Shown: positions 21,860 through 34,058, numbered from the stretch's first letter. The stretch: 64,000 bases of DNA from Glebionis coronaria (GCA_025667525.1 CM046879.1:389321039-389385038), one strand, 5' to 3'. Translations and numbers: made by a program. Notes: a model not told the origin generated them from the letters alone.

Positions 21860-24348
21860 CTGGGCACACAAGGCACCCCCACAACCAGTTGGGTGATAGG
21901 AAGTCAATCAAACACACAAACAACAAAAACACTCACAATTACACACCAAATATCAAACAAGATCAAATATATGTAGAAAATGATGGCTGCTGGGCTGTTT
22001 GGTCAATACAGTGAGTTCCAAAATGATTTTAAAGCCACCAAAAGTCCACTAAACTCCAATACCAGATGATATGTCCCTAGACCTAACCCTAAGCTATCTA
22101 TGAACCAAATATCAAGTCACCAAATTCAAAAATGAACCTACAGCTACTGCTGATGTACTTTGGTGGACAGAAAGATGAAGGTTGCTGGTGTGTTATACAC
22201 TTGGGTGAGGTTTGGTCACTCATAATTTGATATCAGGTCACCCAATCTTCAAACCAAGTGCTCACCACCCTAAATCTACCCTAACCCTAGCTGTTGACTA
22301 AATTCCAAATACCAAAATACTAAAAATAAGATCAAAATGGCCTAATGTATTTATCTACCAGTTTTTAACCAAAGCACTTGAACATCAAATCATAACATCT
22401 ACTTTGAAACTACAAAGTAACCCTTGAAACTAACCTAAACGACCATAAGTAACATGTTTAGGCTATGTATGGCTCAATATGTTGTCACTTACACACTTTA
22501 TCACACACAACCAAACACTCCCTTAAATCTAGACAACAATATTTTTACAAGTCTTTGAAAGCTTTATACTAACTTAGAGCACTTACACAATAAAAACATG
22601 CAGAAAAACAAAAATTGACATGTAGTTAATAATAAACAAGCACAATTATCAGCCATATCACATAGCACACAAAAATTATGAAGAACAAGTGAGTTCAAAG
22701 AGAACTTGATTTTGGTCTTGTTCAGGCCAAAACACCTCTCTTGATGCCATCAGCTCAATCCTTCAAGGCTTGTGGGACTAAAGTGAGCTGTTGATAGCTT
22801 TAAATTGGTGCAAGGCCCTTTTGATGAACTACAATAGTTCACCATAAAGGGGCACAGATAAGAAGGAAAATGGCTATGACATTAGTACCTACAAACCCCA
22901 ACAAACAGGAAAACACTTCTAGTAAAACAAGAACCACTTGAACAAGCTTGTTTGTTAAGCAAGCTTGTTCAACCAGGTTTGCTACAGTAACAGTTGTAGA
23001 AAAAGTAAAGATAAAAGATTTTTTTTAAATCTTGAGAAACAAACGCCAATCTTGAAACAATTGTCAATAATAGGAAAATTAACACTACTTACAAATTTGG
23101 ACACCTTTTGGTTGTCAATCAAAAAGTACCAAGTTTGGAACAACGCTTCTCAAAAAACTACTTGCCAAAAAAACTTTGAACAAATTAAACTTTGATAAAT
23201 TAAACTAACTTTGCTTTAAAAAATAAATGTTCACACTAAAAGAGCAAGAAGATAAACAGGGACCTCAACATTGTATAGAGTAAATTTCATTAAATAAAAA
23301 AAACTTTTTACAAGAGGCTGGAACAAAGGTAAATGTCACAGGCGACATCCCTATTTATATCACAACTAAGAAAGATCTAGAATACATAAGAGATAAAACC
23401 TAACTAATCTTGTGATGCCAAATTTGCCCTTGCATTTTGAATTCTGAAAATCTGGTCAAAAGAGCCATGTGATGTTGTCCTGTTGTTACAAGTTGTCCAT
23501 GAATGATCTAAGTTGTCCAAAAAACCTAGTGAGCACGAAATTGTTGTGAGTCATTGATGGGGTCTGCCAATGTTTTGTCTTCAAGTCCCATTGGTGCAGA
23601 GCACTCTCGTGGTGCGCCCAAGGAAGCATGTGAAGATGTTTTATGGTTCGGGTTTTGGTTAATATACCATTTATCAGGGAATGTTACCTGGTTTTATTAA
23701 TTTAAAAACAATAATTTGAAACTTAATTAATATATTAACCGGGTATTAGTGGATAGTGACGTGTATAACTGGGGTGGACCAGGTATTGGGCTCATTTTTT
23801 GGGCTTGGTGGGTATAAAACCGGATATGGGTTATGGTTATGGCAGTTTAGGTCCCCCAAGTTCAAAAAAGTCTTCATAAAAATCTTGGCAGCTCACACAA
23901 TCATTTCCTTTGTATAAATACTTTGGTCAAGTTGTCATTTATGGCACAATTACTTAGTAAACTTTAGACACGGACTTCATTTGCAATAATGGCATACTTC
24001 AAGGGCTGAAATTGTATAATCTTGAAATATTAGGGACCCACATGTAATATTTGAGTTTTAAAAGGGTGTAATATGACAACTCTCCAAAAGATGAGGGACC
24101 ATTCTTGAAAATCTTCAATTCTTCAAAGCCTTCTTTGGAAATTCATGATTCTAGTCCGGTTATTTGTGCGACTTCGTTTCCCAAGTTCGCATGTGCTTGA
24201 TTCTTTTGATCTTTTGTTGAATTCATGATATTCGTACCTAAAATACACAAAGAACAAACACAAGCATATTTTACGTTATTTTATGACATTTTTACTCGTT
24301 TTAAGCCCGATTTGGATGATGAGACCATGTATAATTATGGTCTCATCA
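21860..24348 (-). repeat. partial Athila LTR, inverted
   Basis: Read on the - strand, it starts TGATGAGACCATAATTATAC at 24348 and follows the Athila C LTR (31835 onward): ccaaatcgggcttaaaacg, gcttgtgtttgttc, aggtacgaatatc, then tgattgacaacca and tactgtagca blocks, to a tgtgggggtgcc block equivalent to 56645-56660. It ends at 21860, lacking the last 1.2 kb or so of an Athila C-type LTR. No ORF here is credible. Confidence 0.75.
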
Positions 24349-24728
24349 GAGTTATAATAGAGGTAAATGAAATGGTATTTGTGTGTGATCGTGTGTGAGA
24401 AAAAGGGTGGGTGTTCGTATTTAATGCAGCCAAAAGAAGTAAAAGTCCGAAATACCCCTCCCCTCATAAGACTTAACATTAAAAACTAACAGCCATCCAA
24501 AATAGGGACCAAAGTTATTGATAGTTTCAAAAATAGGGATGATCCATGTATTTAATTTGAGATAGGGACGAATCTTGATGTTTGGTGCAAACCACAGGGA
24601 CAAATCATGAAATTGTTTCTTAATTAAATAGTATACAAGCTTTGAATTGAGTTAGGATAGTTGGCTAAACCAAAGAGTCAACCAAAGTAATGTGTTGAAA
24701 TATTATATATAATTCATACATTGTTTTG
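24349..24728. repeat. 380-bp direct repeat, copy 2
   Basis: Second copy of 21478-21859, again directly beside an inverted Athila LTR start. Confidence 0.85.
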
Positions 24729-24774
24729 AGAACACATGAACCAATCAACTGACATACTATTTGTTGAGCTGAGA

Positions 24775-25536
24775 TTTTTTTGTTTGTTTGAACAACGGTA
24801 TTTATTAAAAGAAAACTAGCAAGGAGATAAAAAAACATTACAAAGATATAAGCGACGGGTTCTTAATCCAATCGACCCAGCTAATTTTCAAATTACATCT
24901 AGAAATACACAAAGAAAAAGAACGAACAATAATGTCGTCCACAAAACAATCTTTAGATGGAGGAGATGACCCAAAGATAATCTTGTTGGGAAAAGTCCAA
25001 ATCATCCACCACGTAACCAAAAAAACGACTTGTAAGTAAGTTTTGTTCATGGCCCGAATACATAATGACTTAAACCAAACGCACCAATCATCGTAAGAAT
25101 ATACCTTAAACATATTAACGTCCCACCATCTATCGATCTTTTTATAAATGTCTTTTGCCATGGGACAATTGAAAAAAATATGGCTAGTAGTTTCAGCAGT
25201 CATGTTGCAAATATGACAATAAACAGAGTCAAGATCGATACCTCTACGTGAGAGATTACAACGCGTGGGAAGGTTGTCCGTTTTAACTCTCCAAACATGA
25301 ATATTGATCTTCTTCGGAACAAACTTACTCCATCTAGTTTTAGGAGCTGAATCAACAAGAGAATGATCATCAATGAAATTACGGACCAAAGCAACTGAGA
25401 GTTCATCAGAACATGTGAGTGACCAAAACCACATATCGATCATATTGGGAAGAATTGTATCCTCAATGTTCAGACATAAATTAGCTATTCGTAGAGTTGA
25501 GCTTAATGTATACTTTCTTTTTAGTATAAGCCACAT
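24775..25536 (-). pseudogene. 5'-truncated L1-type LINE, zinc-binding RT C-terminus
   Basis: A 232-codon frame on - (25536-24838) matches the zf-RVT domain at the end of plant L1-type LINE ORF2: FWSLTCSDELSVALVRNFIDDHSL, TRWSKFVPKKINIHVWRV, LPTRCNLSRRGIDLDSVYCHIC, TTSHIFFNCPMAKDIYKKI. The C-x2-C...H...C residues are present. On the + strand a T run with gtttgtttg (24775-24790) marks the poly(A) tail. Endonuclease and RT core are missing, as in a normal 5'-truncated insertion. I could not identify a target duplication. Confidence 0.85.
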
Positions 25537-25827
25537 CAGCCAATCACATCAGTCGAACTAATTTTTTTTTTAATATCTCACAAACGGTAAATCGTCAAAT
25601 GACAAAAAATACACCATTACAACGAGAATAAAATCATCTTTCTATCGAGGAGCACATGTATATATACTTTTGACGAATTTTTTTCTGAGAAAATCATATA
25701 TGATTCATATTAGTAGGAAGCTTCGTATTAGGATGTTCCATCTTGATATTAAGTCTTGGCTGAGTGGTTGGGTTTATGATTTAAAGCGCCCTCGCTCCCC
25801 AAACGTTTATAGAATGGATTTCAATCT

Positions 25828-26950
25828 ATGATGGCCCGAACAATGACGTCTTCTTCAACTCTGATATTTTTGTTTCCTTTGTGTATGTGCATCTATTTTT
25901 CTAAGCTCTATTTTTTCATCACTAAATCGTTTATATCTCAGATGGTGACTCCCCCAACTTTTTCTGGACTTGCTTTCGAAGAGGCAGTACAACGGGTCAT
26001 TGCTGCATTGATTACGGGTCTTACTGCCAAGATCACCAACCAAATTCATCAGAACACTGCTGGTGGAAGCGGTGATCAAACTCCTACCATCCACACGTGG
26101 TTGAAGAGGTTTGGCAAGCAGGAACCTCAATCGTTTAGTTCCGCTACTACTCCAGTCGAGGCTGAGAACTAGATTGCGCACATCGAGAAATTGTTCGAAG
26201 TACTGGGTTGTGAAGACGGGTATATGGCTAGGCTGGCTAGCTACAAGTTAGAGGGTGGCGCACTTAGCTGGTGGAAGGCATATATGCAGGCCAAAGAAGG
26301 TGACGACTTTTGTGCTGACTATGACTTGGGCAAACTTTCGGGAGGTTTTCTTTCTACAGTATTTTCCTAAGTTCGAGCAACGAAAATACGAGCGGGAGTA
26401 TCACAATGTTAGGCAGAGGGACAAAGAGCCCAGTGGGGACTTTATGAAACGGTTCCTTAGGTTGGCAACTTCCGTAGGAGCAAAAGCAGGTAAGCAGGAG
26501 GATCAGGCAGAGAAATTTAAGTGGGCTCTCAATGATTACGTTGTGGAAAACATTGTGAACCTTGATTTCAAAGATGTCGTTGGTGTGGTTGATGCTGCAA
26601 GGAACTATGAGATTCATCGCGAGAGGTCTGGGCTGAATAAAAGGAACCGTGATGGTGACCGTATTCGACCGGTGGCGCATAACAACATAGTGGATGATCA
26701 GAAGTGTCATTCAGGACCACCATGCCAAACTTGCGGAAAGCTTCATCGTGGAAGGGCATGTTATATGATATCTGGGGCATGTTTTCGTTGTGGTTCGACT
26801 GAACATAGGATTAAGAATAGTCCTGTGAAATATGGAAGCGGTGGTGGAGACGACAAGTCATTAGGTACGACTGCAAGAAATTCTCGATTTTTTTTCCTTT
26901 GTTATTCCTTCGATTTGTATAAGCATTTTGTGAGTTCTTTCTGTTAGCGT
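25828..26950 (+). pseudogene. chromovirus gag, broken
   Basis: Ty3/gypsy Gag. The first frame (to 26170) has IHTWLKRFGKQEPQSFSSATTPVEAEN and a stop at 26170-26172. The same frame goes on with IAHIEKLFEVLGCEDGY, SYKLEGGALSWWKAY, then a frameshift near 26300 leads to FREVFFLQYFPKFEQRKYEREY, FMKRFLRLATSVGAKAG and a two-part zinc-knuckle region (CQTCGKLHRGRACYM, GACFRCGSTEH) with the last Cys replaced. Soon after, the sequence changes to non-coding 3' sequence, so protease to integrase are deleted. Confidence 0.85.
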
Positions 26951-27175
26951 TATTTCCGTGCATGTTCAGTATGTGATTTCATCTATCACCACTTTGTCTG
27001 TTTCGTATAAATTTGATCTGATTCGTGCGTTTTCGTATTCGTTTTCATTTCTTTTTGTTGATCATTTTATTCCAAGTTTGAGGCCGAAAATTTTCTTTTA
27101 GAGAGGAGGCATTATAAATCCCATAACCACCACTTTGATTTCGAGGACGAAAATTTCTTTTTATAAGGGAAGAGT
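26951..27175 (+). other. chromovirus 3' end and polypurine tract
   Basis: Non-coding. It ends in cgaggacgaaaatttc and the purine run aagggaagag directly before TGTAAAACCC, the layout of the 3' end of Tekay-type elements. The gag is joined to this 3' end, so the element has lost its whole pol. Confidence 0.65.
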
Positions 27176-29553
27176 TGTAAAACCCTCATTTTTAAAATAT
27201 GGAAATTTGAATAATGTACGATATTTGAACACTTTATAAAATTTTGGAATTTTTGTAAATTACATAGTAGAGATTTTATTTCAATTTATTTAATTCAAAT
27301 TAAGGTATAGTTTAATTATTTTATAAATATTAAATGAAGAAGACTTATACTATGAAACTTTTTTATTAAATTATGTTATAACCTCTACTTTAAATAAAGA
27401 CAAAGTATAAATGGATATTCTTAAACTAATATGAATAAATATTATACGTAGGTTATGTTAGTTTAAAAATTACACACTTTGTTAAATGTACACTTTTTGT
27501 AAGACTTGTTAAAATAGGAAAAAGGTAACTATTTGGTATGTTATAGTGGCATTAAAACTGAGATGAAACTCCTTCCCCATTTTTGAATAAGACACACAAA
27601 ATTATAAAGGTTTTAGGAAGGATTTTGATGATTTTTAATGTGTTTAATGCAAAGATGTAACATATGTTTCAAGGTTTGAAAAACATAATAAATGCTTTTC
27701 ATTGTATCAAGCATTTAACAAAAATAGAAAAGCTTATATAAAAACACCCCATGGCAGGCCTAAAACACACACCAAACACTTTTCACCTTGCCTAAGCTCT
27801 ACCAAAATCTCCTCTCATCAGATGACAAAAAACTCCGAACGCGACGGAGAATTTGATGCCCGAATACGATTTGATTGTAGATTCCCCAAGTTGACCATGT
27901 ATGAGAATGGGGTGGGGATTCCTCGATAATAAAAAGTGGGTATGGAGGCGGGGATTGTAATACCCTTGGTTCCCTAAACCCGGCCCGAACCCGGCCCCAC
28001 ATATCTATATGCTACATATATATTTATATATCTTTTATGTTTCAAATATCTATTTGATATTTGAAACACTATCAATCGATGGTTAATATCTTCTTTGACA
28101 CTAACCTTCTAGGATGAACTTTTGTGTGTTAAATAATGTTATTTTTAATACCGAGGGTGATCGCATAAATGTTAATCTCGTTAATGGTATTTGATACTAC
28201 CGTATTGTGTTATTCGTAATGGTTGGTCATTTGAAACATAGTTTAAATGTTAATTGTGTAACGGGGAAAAATCCCTGATTCCCCATTGGAGATCCCCGTT
28301 CCCCGTTGGGGATGGGGATGGTATGTAGCTTGTAATCCCCGATGGGGATGGGGACGGGGATGGGGATAGATACTTAACTTTGGGGATGGGGATGGTAGCA
28401 AACATTTCCCGTAAACCCGGCCCCGTTGACATCTCCATTGTTAAGAAAATCTTAAAACCTTAAGGTTGTTCTTGATCTTTCTCCTCTCAAAACCTCCATT
28501 CTTGTTACTAAACCTCCATTGTTGTTACTTATTGTGTATAGTGATTATCATATCATTATACACATCCCATGTAAGTCCTTATAACCCTTATGTCACCTTT
28601 ATGGCTTTATATATCTTGATTTGATTCATAAATATGATTTCTAGGGTTTTGAAACCCTAAAAATGTGTTTTAGTGATTTCATAACTTAAAAACCTTTTTT
28701 GTAGGTTAGATTTATTTATATCAGTCCTATAAAGGTTCTAATGATTTTATTATATGTTCTCATAAAGATCTAGAGGTCCTATGATGATCTAGATCACTAA
28801 ACCGGCTAATACGAATTTATGACCCAAGGCTGTCCGGTTTTTGGGTCATCTTGTGAGGGCTATAAAACTAGTTTCACAAAACCCTTTTAAGTGTTTCAAA
28901 AGCCTAAAACCTTATACTACGAATCTAGTTTTCATAACTGGTCTTAAACCATCTTGAAGTGGTATGGAACTATGTCTAAGATTCGGATCTTTCAAAAAAG
29001 TCCTTAAAAATCAGAATATGAGTCATCTTGTAAGAGTCATATCTTGAGCTCCGGGATAGCTTTTTGAGTGAATCCGGAGTATAAAACTATCGAATTCGAA
29101 TGTACATTTCAAACATGGACTTTAATCACTGGGTATAGTTTTAGAAAATGGTTTTACAGTCGGATCTTCTAAAACATTCCCTTTATGACGGGTTTTGGGA
29201 AAGTGTAATTAGTGTTTTGAATCACCGAATCATGAAACCTTGTAATATTTTGTACTTGATCAGTATTTAAGAAATCTTATTATGTATCTTTTAGCCTTGG
29301 TAACACGGGAATAGGACTTGTTTCTTTGTATACGATTCCGTGACTTGTTTGTGCTTTTAAGGTACGAATATTCAGTTCTTTATTAAAGAACACTCTTTTA
29401 CTCTTTCTTATACAACTCCACTTGATAAATCCTTATGCCATTTCTATGTTCCCATATCCTTGTTTGTTTTATTCATAGAGATATGATAATGACTTAAACA
29501 TACATATTCAACCCGTTATTATAATTCCACTTTGTATTATAAATAAGAGCTTT
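27176..29553 (+). repeat. probable long 3' LTR of the chromovirus deletion derivative
   Basis: Starts TGTAAAACCC right after a polypurine tract, as does the LTR of the Tekay element read on its own strand. Its end is not clear: sequence of the same non-coding type continues to about 29400-29550. The G-rich tracts at 27890-28440 may be a separate insertion. A second TGTAATACCC after a G-rich run (27954) could be another LTR start. No gene seen; small ORFs are chance. Confidence 0.45.
28262..28440. repeat. G-rich ggggat repeat tract
   Basis: Imperfect repeats of ggggat/ggggac with C-rich counterparts. At 28344-28365 four runs of four G separated by 2-base spacers form a canonical G-quadruplex motif. 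A weaker cluster lies at 27890-27995, and both end in taaacccggcccc, so they may be two copies of one unit. Confidence 0.75.
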
Positions 29554-30666
29554 TGATACTAAATATATTGCGTTTTACATGCAGGTATAAAGTATGAAGA
29601 AGCAAAGTGAAGAAATACAAAGATGGGTCCTTAATGTGCAAATAAGCAAAACTATTGAAAGAAGATTCTGGAACGCACAGAAGTGCGGCGCATAATGTCA
29701 GAAATGTGGCGCACATTCCCGTCTCCAAAGTGCGGCACACATTTTCTCTTAGCCAACACTATAAATAGAGGCCACTTCTACTCTTTTTAAACACACATCT
29801 CTCAACTACTACTCGATAAATCCGAGTATTCTTAGCTTTCTTAGTGATATTTCCGTATTATCCACTTTGGGGAAATACTTGTAACGAGAGTATTCCACTC
29901 TTTGATTCTTGGAGAAACCATACAATCGTGACGCTTGTGTACTCGTTCATTCAATCAATTTAAGTATGATGTTCTCTTACTCTTTTCCATTTGTTAATTT
30001 GATTACTATGTTAGGCTAAGATATTTGTGACTATATGGGTATGTGACTATGATTAGTGATGATGGTATGATATGATCCTTTATAATTGATTTCAAGTTAA
30101 TGTTGTAGAACCATTTTACCACCTAGTTCTATAAACCATATTTTATCTAGAGTTGATTTGTTACGATAGTTTGGCGTTGAGAAACGAAAATTGTTATAAT
30201 AAGTTTTTAAAAACTTGTCTATGGTTTTGAATCTTTGGTTGGAGAGATCCGCTTAGAAACCTTGATAAAATATTGAACTCGTTGGCAACTTGTTTGGAGC
30301 TTAGTCGCTTAAATAAACATAAGTCTTGAATCACCCTAAAGTAAAATTATGCAAACGCCATTTTGATGAAAAAGGATTATCACTTTTTACCTATATAAAC
30401 ATATCTTGATCCTTATTACCATCAGGAACTCATATGAACTATCCCATATTAGTCATACTTGTTAGTATAGTTATTCATTTCAATCATTTCTTTCTTTAGT
30501 TTTTATATTGATTACCAAAACGAAACTAAGCCTCAGCGAACGATCCTGGCTTACCACAACAAGCTATATTATGAACGAAAGGGTATACTTGCCCGTGTTT
30601 GTATTCTAGTCCCTTGTTTTGTCTAAACCTTGTAATACAAATTTAAGACTTACGAAACGAACATCA
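29554..30666 (+). repeat. 5' LTR of Athila B
   Basis: About 1.1 kb. I place the start at TGATACTAAATATATTGCG because it aligns with the other Athila LTR starts and is followed by the gcaggtataaa motif; the end ACATCA precedes the PBS. TATA box tataaata at 29760-29767. Start uncertain, end firm. Confidence 0.6.
29760..29767 (+). promoter_or_regulatory. TATA box in Athila B LTR
   Basis: tataaata in cactataaatagagg, just downstream of three GTGCGGCGCAC-like motifs. Confidence 0.6.
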
Positions 30667-30672
30667 AGTTTT

Positions 30673-30690
30673 TGGCGCCGTCGCCGGGGA
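30673..30690 (+). other. primer binding site of Athila B
   Basis: TGGCGCCGTCGCCGGGGA, seven bases after the LTR end, close to the PBS I know from Athila elements (TGGCGCCGTTGCCGGGG). Confidence 0.85.
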
Positions 30691-31104
30691 CTTACAATCC
30701 TGTTTTGTAACCAAAATTTTCGTAATCTTTGAAAAATTAACCATTTCCCATCCCAAACAAACCTAATTTTTTACAGCAGTACAGAAAGTACGCTGCACAA
30801 CTCAAAAGTGCGCCGCACTTCCTGTAGCGAACCAAAGTACACCGCACATTTCCAAATGTGTGACGCACAATTCCTTCTGTAACACTAAAACCATTGTTGG
30901 ATGCACACCCGTTCATCCGAATCTCCACCATTATCACCATTATCGTAACCTGAACGTACCCTTAATCAAAGTTTACGTAGACTTCACCTTCGTATACCTT
31001 TAGATAGGAGACACGAGCAACCTCAACCTCGTGAAATAAATCAACCTTTCGACAACCTTTCTCAATCCCTATTTTTCACCAAACTCATCAACCATTACGA
31101 TCCA
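30691..31104 (+). other. Athila B leader
   Basis: Non-coding region between PBS and gag; holds four of the GTGCGNCGCAC motifs. No ORF supported. Confidence 0.6.
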
Positions 31105-31834
31105 ATGTCGGACACCGATGATGAACCAATGTGGTCAGCCGATAAAGTTGTAGCACCAACTCCTGGCTCCGCAATCATTTTACCTGAAATTGAAAATGAC
31201 TTTGCAATCAAAGGAAACCACTTGACACTTGTAAAAAACCACCAATTTAATAGTCGAATCAAAACCGATCCTCACAAACACATCCATGAATTTAGCAGAA
31301 TTTTCAAAATGTCTAACTATGGAGAAGGACAAGCTGAAGCCGTTCAACTCATGATGTTTCCATCATCCCTTACTGGAGAAGCCAAGTCGTGGCGCAACGA
31401 ACTTAATGAAGGAACCATTCGAACATTGGAAGGTCTTAGAACCGCTTTCATTAGCCGATTCTTTCCTCCTGCCGTATTTGAAAAACTCCTCAGAGAAATC
31501 CAAAGCTTTTCTCAACAAGAACAAGAAACTCTCACTGACGCATGGTTAAGAATGAAAGAATTACTTAGAAACTTCCATGGTTATAACTAAAAAAAGAAGG
31601 AATAATCAAGATTTTTTATCATGGTCTTGACGATGCTACCCATGATGCATTGAACGCCGCAGCGGGCGGTATTTTCCTTTACAAAACCCCTAACCAAGTC
31701 TACCAAATATTAGATGACAAAGTCTTACTCAAGCTTGATTGGTCCAAAAATAACAAAAACAAAAACCCACGAAAAACTATAGTTTTTGTCGAAAAAAGAA
31801 ACAACCCACGAAAAATTATGGCTCGTATGGACGC
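31105..31834 (+). pseudogene. Athila B gag, broken and interrupted
   Basis: Gag of an Athila-type element. From ATG 31105, 161 codons contain the Retrotrans_gag core: DPHKHIHEFSRIFKMSNYGEGQAEAVQLMMFPSSL-like region, EAKSWRNELNEGTI, FISRFFPPA, LTDAWLRMKELL. A stop and frameshift near 31590 follow; another frame (31650-31834) continues LNAAAGGIFLYKTPNQVYQILDDKVLLKLDW and NNPRKIMARMDA, where Athila C is inserted. Confidence 0.85.
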
Positions 31835-32868
31835 TGATGAGACTGCAATTATACATAGTCTCATCATCCAAATCGGGCTTAAAACGCTTAAAATGTCATT
31901 AAAATACCCCAAATATGCTTGTGTTTGTTCATTGTGTTTTTTAGGTACGAATATCGTGAAATCAATAAAAGATCACAAGAATCAAGCAAAAACGAACACG
32001 GGAAACGAAGCCGCACAAAGAACCGGAACCGAGAAACGAATTTCCAAAAATACCCTTAAAGTTTGAAGATTTGGCAAGTTTGGTCCCTCAATTTTTAAGA
32101 CTTGTCACAAATGACCCTCCATTATTCATTTGTACAAGATTTATCCTTGAAGAATGAAGACATGTCAAAAGAAGTCCTTAGAATATGGTCATAATGCAAG
32201 TTTGGTCCTTGTGATAACTTTATCAAAGTTTTTTGGGTAAATGTTGAAAAAGGAAACTTCATAACAAAGGGAAAAGACTTTGTGGCTGTTTAAACAAGGA
32301 ATGAACATATGTTGGAAAACAAGGGACCAAATGGCGCAGACAAGAAACCTCCCACCACCCTACCACAGCCTTACACCTCACCATTGACTTACACCTCACC
32401 AGTCAAACCCCACTAATCTGTTATAAACTTTTTAAAAAAATTATTAGGGAGGGATACACCTACTATTCCCTTAATACCAGATTTAGCCAACAAAGAACAC
32501 CCCTAAAACATAAATTAGGTTTTTCTTAATTACCAAAAATAAAGACATAAGCCTTTCCAGAACTTTGATTTAGGTTAACCTCATCAAAAGCCACTATCAA
32601 AACCCACCACCCCTTCACCCAAATGGTCCCACCATGGTCCCATGTCACCTCTTTTTTGCAAAGAAGGCATATTGACAGTATATCAACACCTCATAGCATT
32701 TCTTGGTCCCAAATGAGTCAAATGAACGTATGAGATCAATCCAATCCAACTAGCAATCACATGTTACCAATTTGACCAATATTTCAAATTTCTTCAAAGG
32801 GCAAGGATGGAAAATCAGTAGCTAGGGTTTTGTGTTTATCATTAGTTCTAGAATAGTCTTTTACTATC

Positions 32869-32876
32869 TATATAAA
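32869..32876 (+). promoter_or_regulatory. TATA box in Athila C LTR
   Basis: tatataaa in ctatctatataaagaagccc, about 1.03 kb into the LTR. Confidence 0.55.
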
Positions 32877-34053
32877 GAAGCCCAGACCTGTTGGTGCTCT
32901 TGTTCCAGCTTTTACTTTGTAAAACTTTTTTTTAATTAATGAAATAGTTAAAGCTTTTTTAAATAAATTCTTTCAAGTTCTAGTTGAGTTCTTGTTACTG
33001 CTTATATAGTGTTACATTTACTTTTCTTTGCAAGTTAGTTTTAAAGCTTCACTAAAACAGCCAAAGATTCAAGGACACTTGGTTTTTGGCCGTTTTTATC
33101 ATTAGCTTATAGGATCTTATAGACTTGTTTGATTGACAACCAAACAAGCCCTATAAGCTAGTATAAGTTACTCTTTGAATTTGTTTTTTTTTTCAAGTTT
33201 CAAAAAGTTTGGTTTTTAAAGATTTCTCAAAATCTTTTGTTATTCATCTATCCTCTACTGTAGCAAAAGCTACCCAAAAGCTTGCTGACTACAAGCTTTT
33301 GTATAGCTTGTTGGTACTTGTAGTTGTATTGGTTTGCTCTTGTTTTGTAACATGTTCCATTTTCAAGTTATATTGGATGGTGTGTGGACTGTGGTAGTCC
33401 AACATCATCATCATCTCTACAAACAGCTCTCTCTTAAGCCTAAGCCCTCAAGAGATAGCTTAATATGGTGATGACATCAGCTTGCCATAGAGAGGCCTGG
33501 ATATAGGTCTCTCAAAGTAGAAGGCTTGAACCCTTAATATTTTGTAAAATTTTGTGATCTTGGCTATTGTGTGAATCTGTTTGTTGATTGTTTAAATGCT
33601 TTGTTCATGTTATTCAGTTTATTAGTGATAAGTTTAGGCCAGTTAGAATCAAGTTGGTTGTGATTTTCTTAGTAAATCTTTGTTAATTTTGATAATCAGT
33701 TTATTAAGGGATGTTTGGGTCTATATGATAATCTTAGTAGGTGACAAATCTTTGGCTTAAAAACAGGTTTACCATTCTCTAATAGATAGTGTTGGGTGTT
33801 ATTAGTGTTTTGTTTCAAGTTTGGTAGGTAAAATCGGATTTAGCATGTTGAAGTTTTGGTAGAAAATTAGTCAGATTTATTAAAGGCCTATAACTAGTTT
33901 GTTTTAGTAACTTTTGTCATGAAAACTTGTAGGATGTTAAAATATTGGTTAATCTAGGGTTTTTGATTAGTTAAGTGTAGCTTGGTTGTGTTGTGTGTGA
34001 GATTTGGTGGACTAAAACTCACTATTTTGCCATTTGCATCAGACACTATTGCC

Positions 34054-34058
34054 CAGAC
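34054..34058. repeat. target site duplication of Tekay element, left
   Basis: cagac, repeated at 56538-56542 right after the other LTR. Confidence 0.9.

Larger units (their letters stand above)
29683..30868 (+). repeat. dispersed GTGCGNCGCAC palindromic motifs around Athila B promoter and leader
   Basis: Seven versions of an 11-mer: 29683-29693, 29704-29714, 29730-29740 upstream of the TATA box, and 30788-30798, 30808-30818, 30837-30847, 30858-30868 after the PBS. Most are preceded by aaa or aga. The perfect form GTGCGCCGCAC is palindromic apart from its centre. Confidence 0.7.
31835..34058 (+). repeat. Athila C 5' LTR, left part
   Basis: Starts TGATGAGACTGCAATTATAC, of which the first ten bases pair with AGTCTCATCA 22 bp later. 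It contains the aggtacgaatatcg motif, TATA box tatataaa at 32869-32876 and transcribed-region-like sequence with a string of short direct repeats of agctt. Related to the inverted partial LTR at 21860-24348. Interrupted at 34058 by the Tekay element. Confidence 0.8.

Noticed and set aside
24421..24603. Small ORF on - in the 380-bp repeat
   Set aside because: Not open in the other copy in the same form, and no recognisable domain.
24737..24775. Target duplication of the LINE (ccaatca shared with about 25540)
   Set aside because: The shared word is not next to either end of the LINE, so it may be chance.
25755..25825. tRNA-like A box (tggctgagtgg) and weak B box, possible tRNA or SINE head
   Set aside because: The B box is poor, no cloverleaf can be drawn, and there is no SINE tail.
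28250..28438. ORF on - with Pro-Ser repeats
   Set aside because: Direct product of the ggggat repeat tract.
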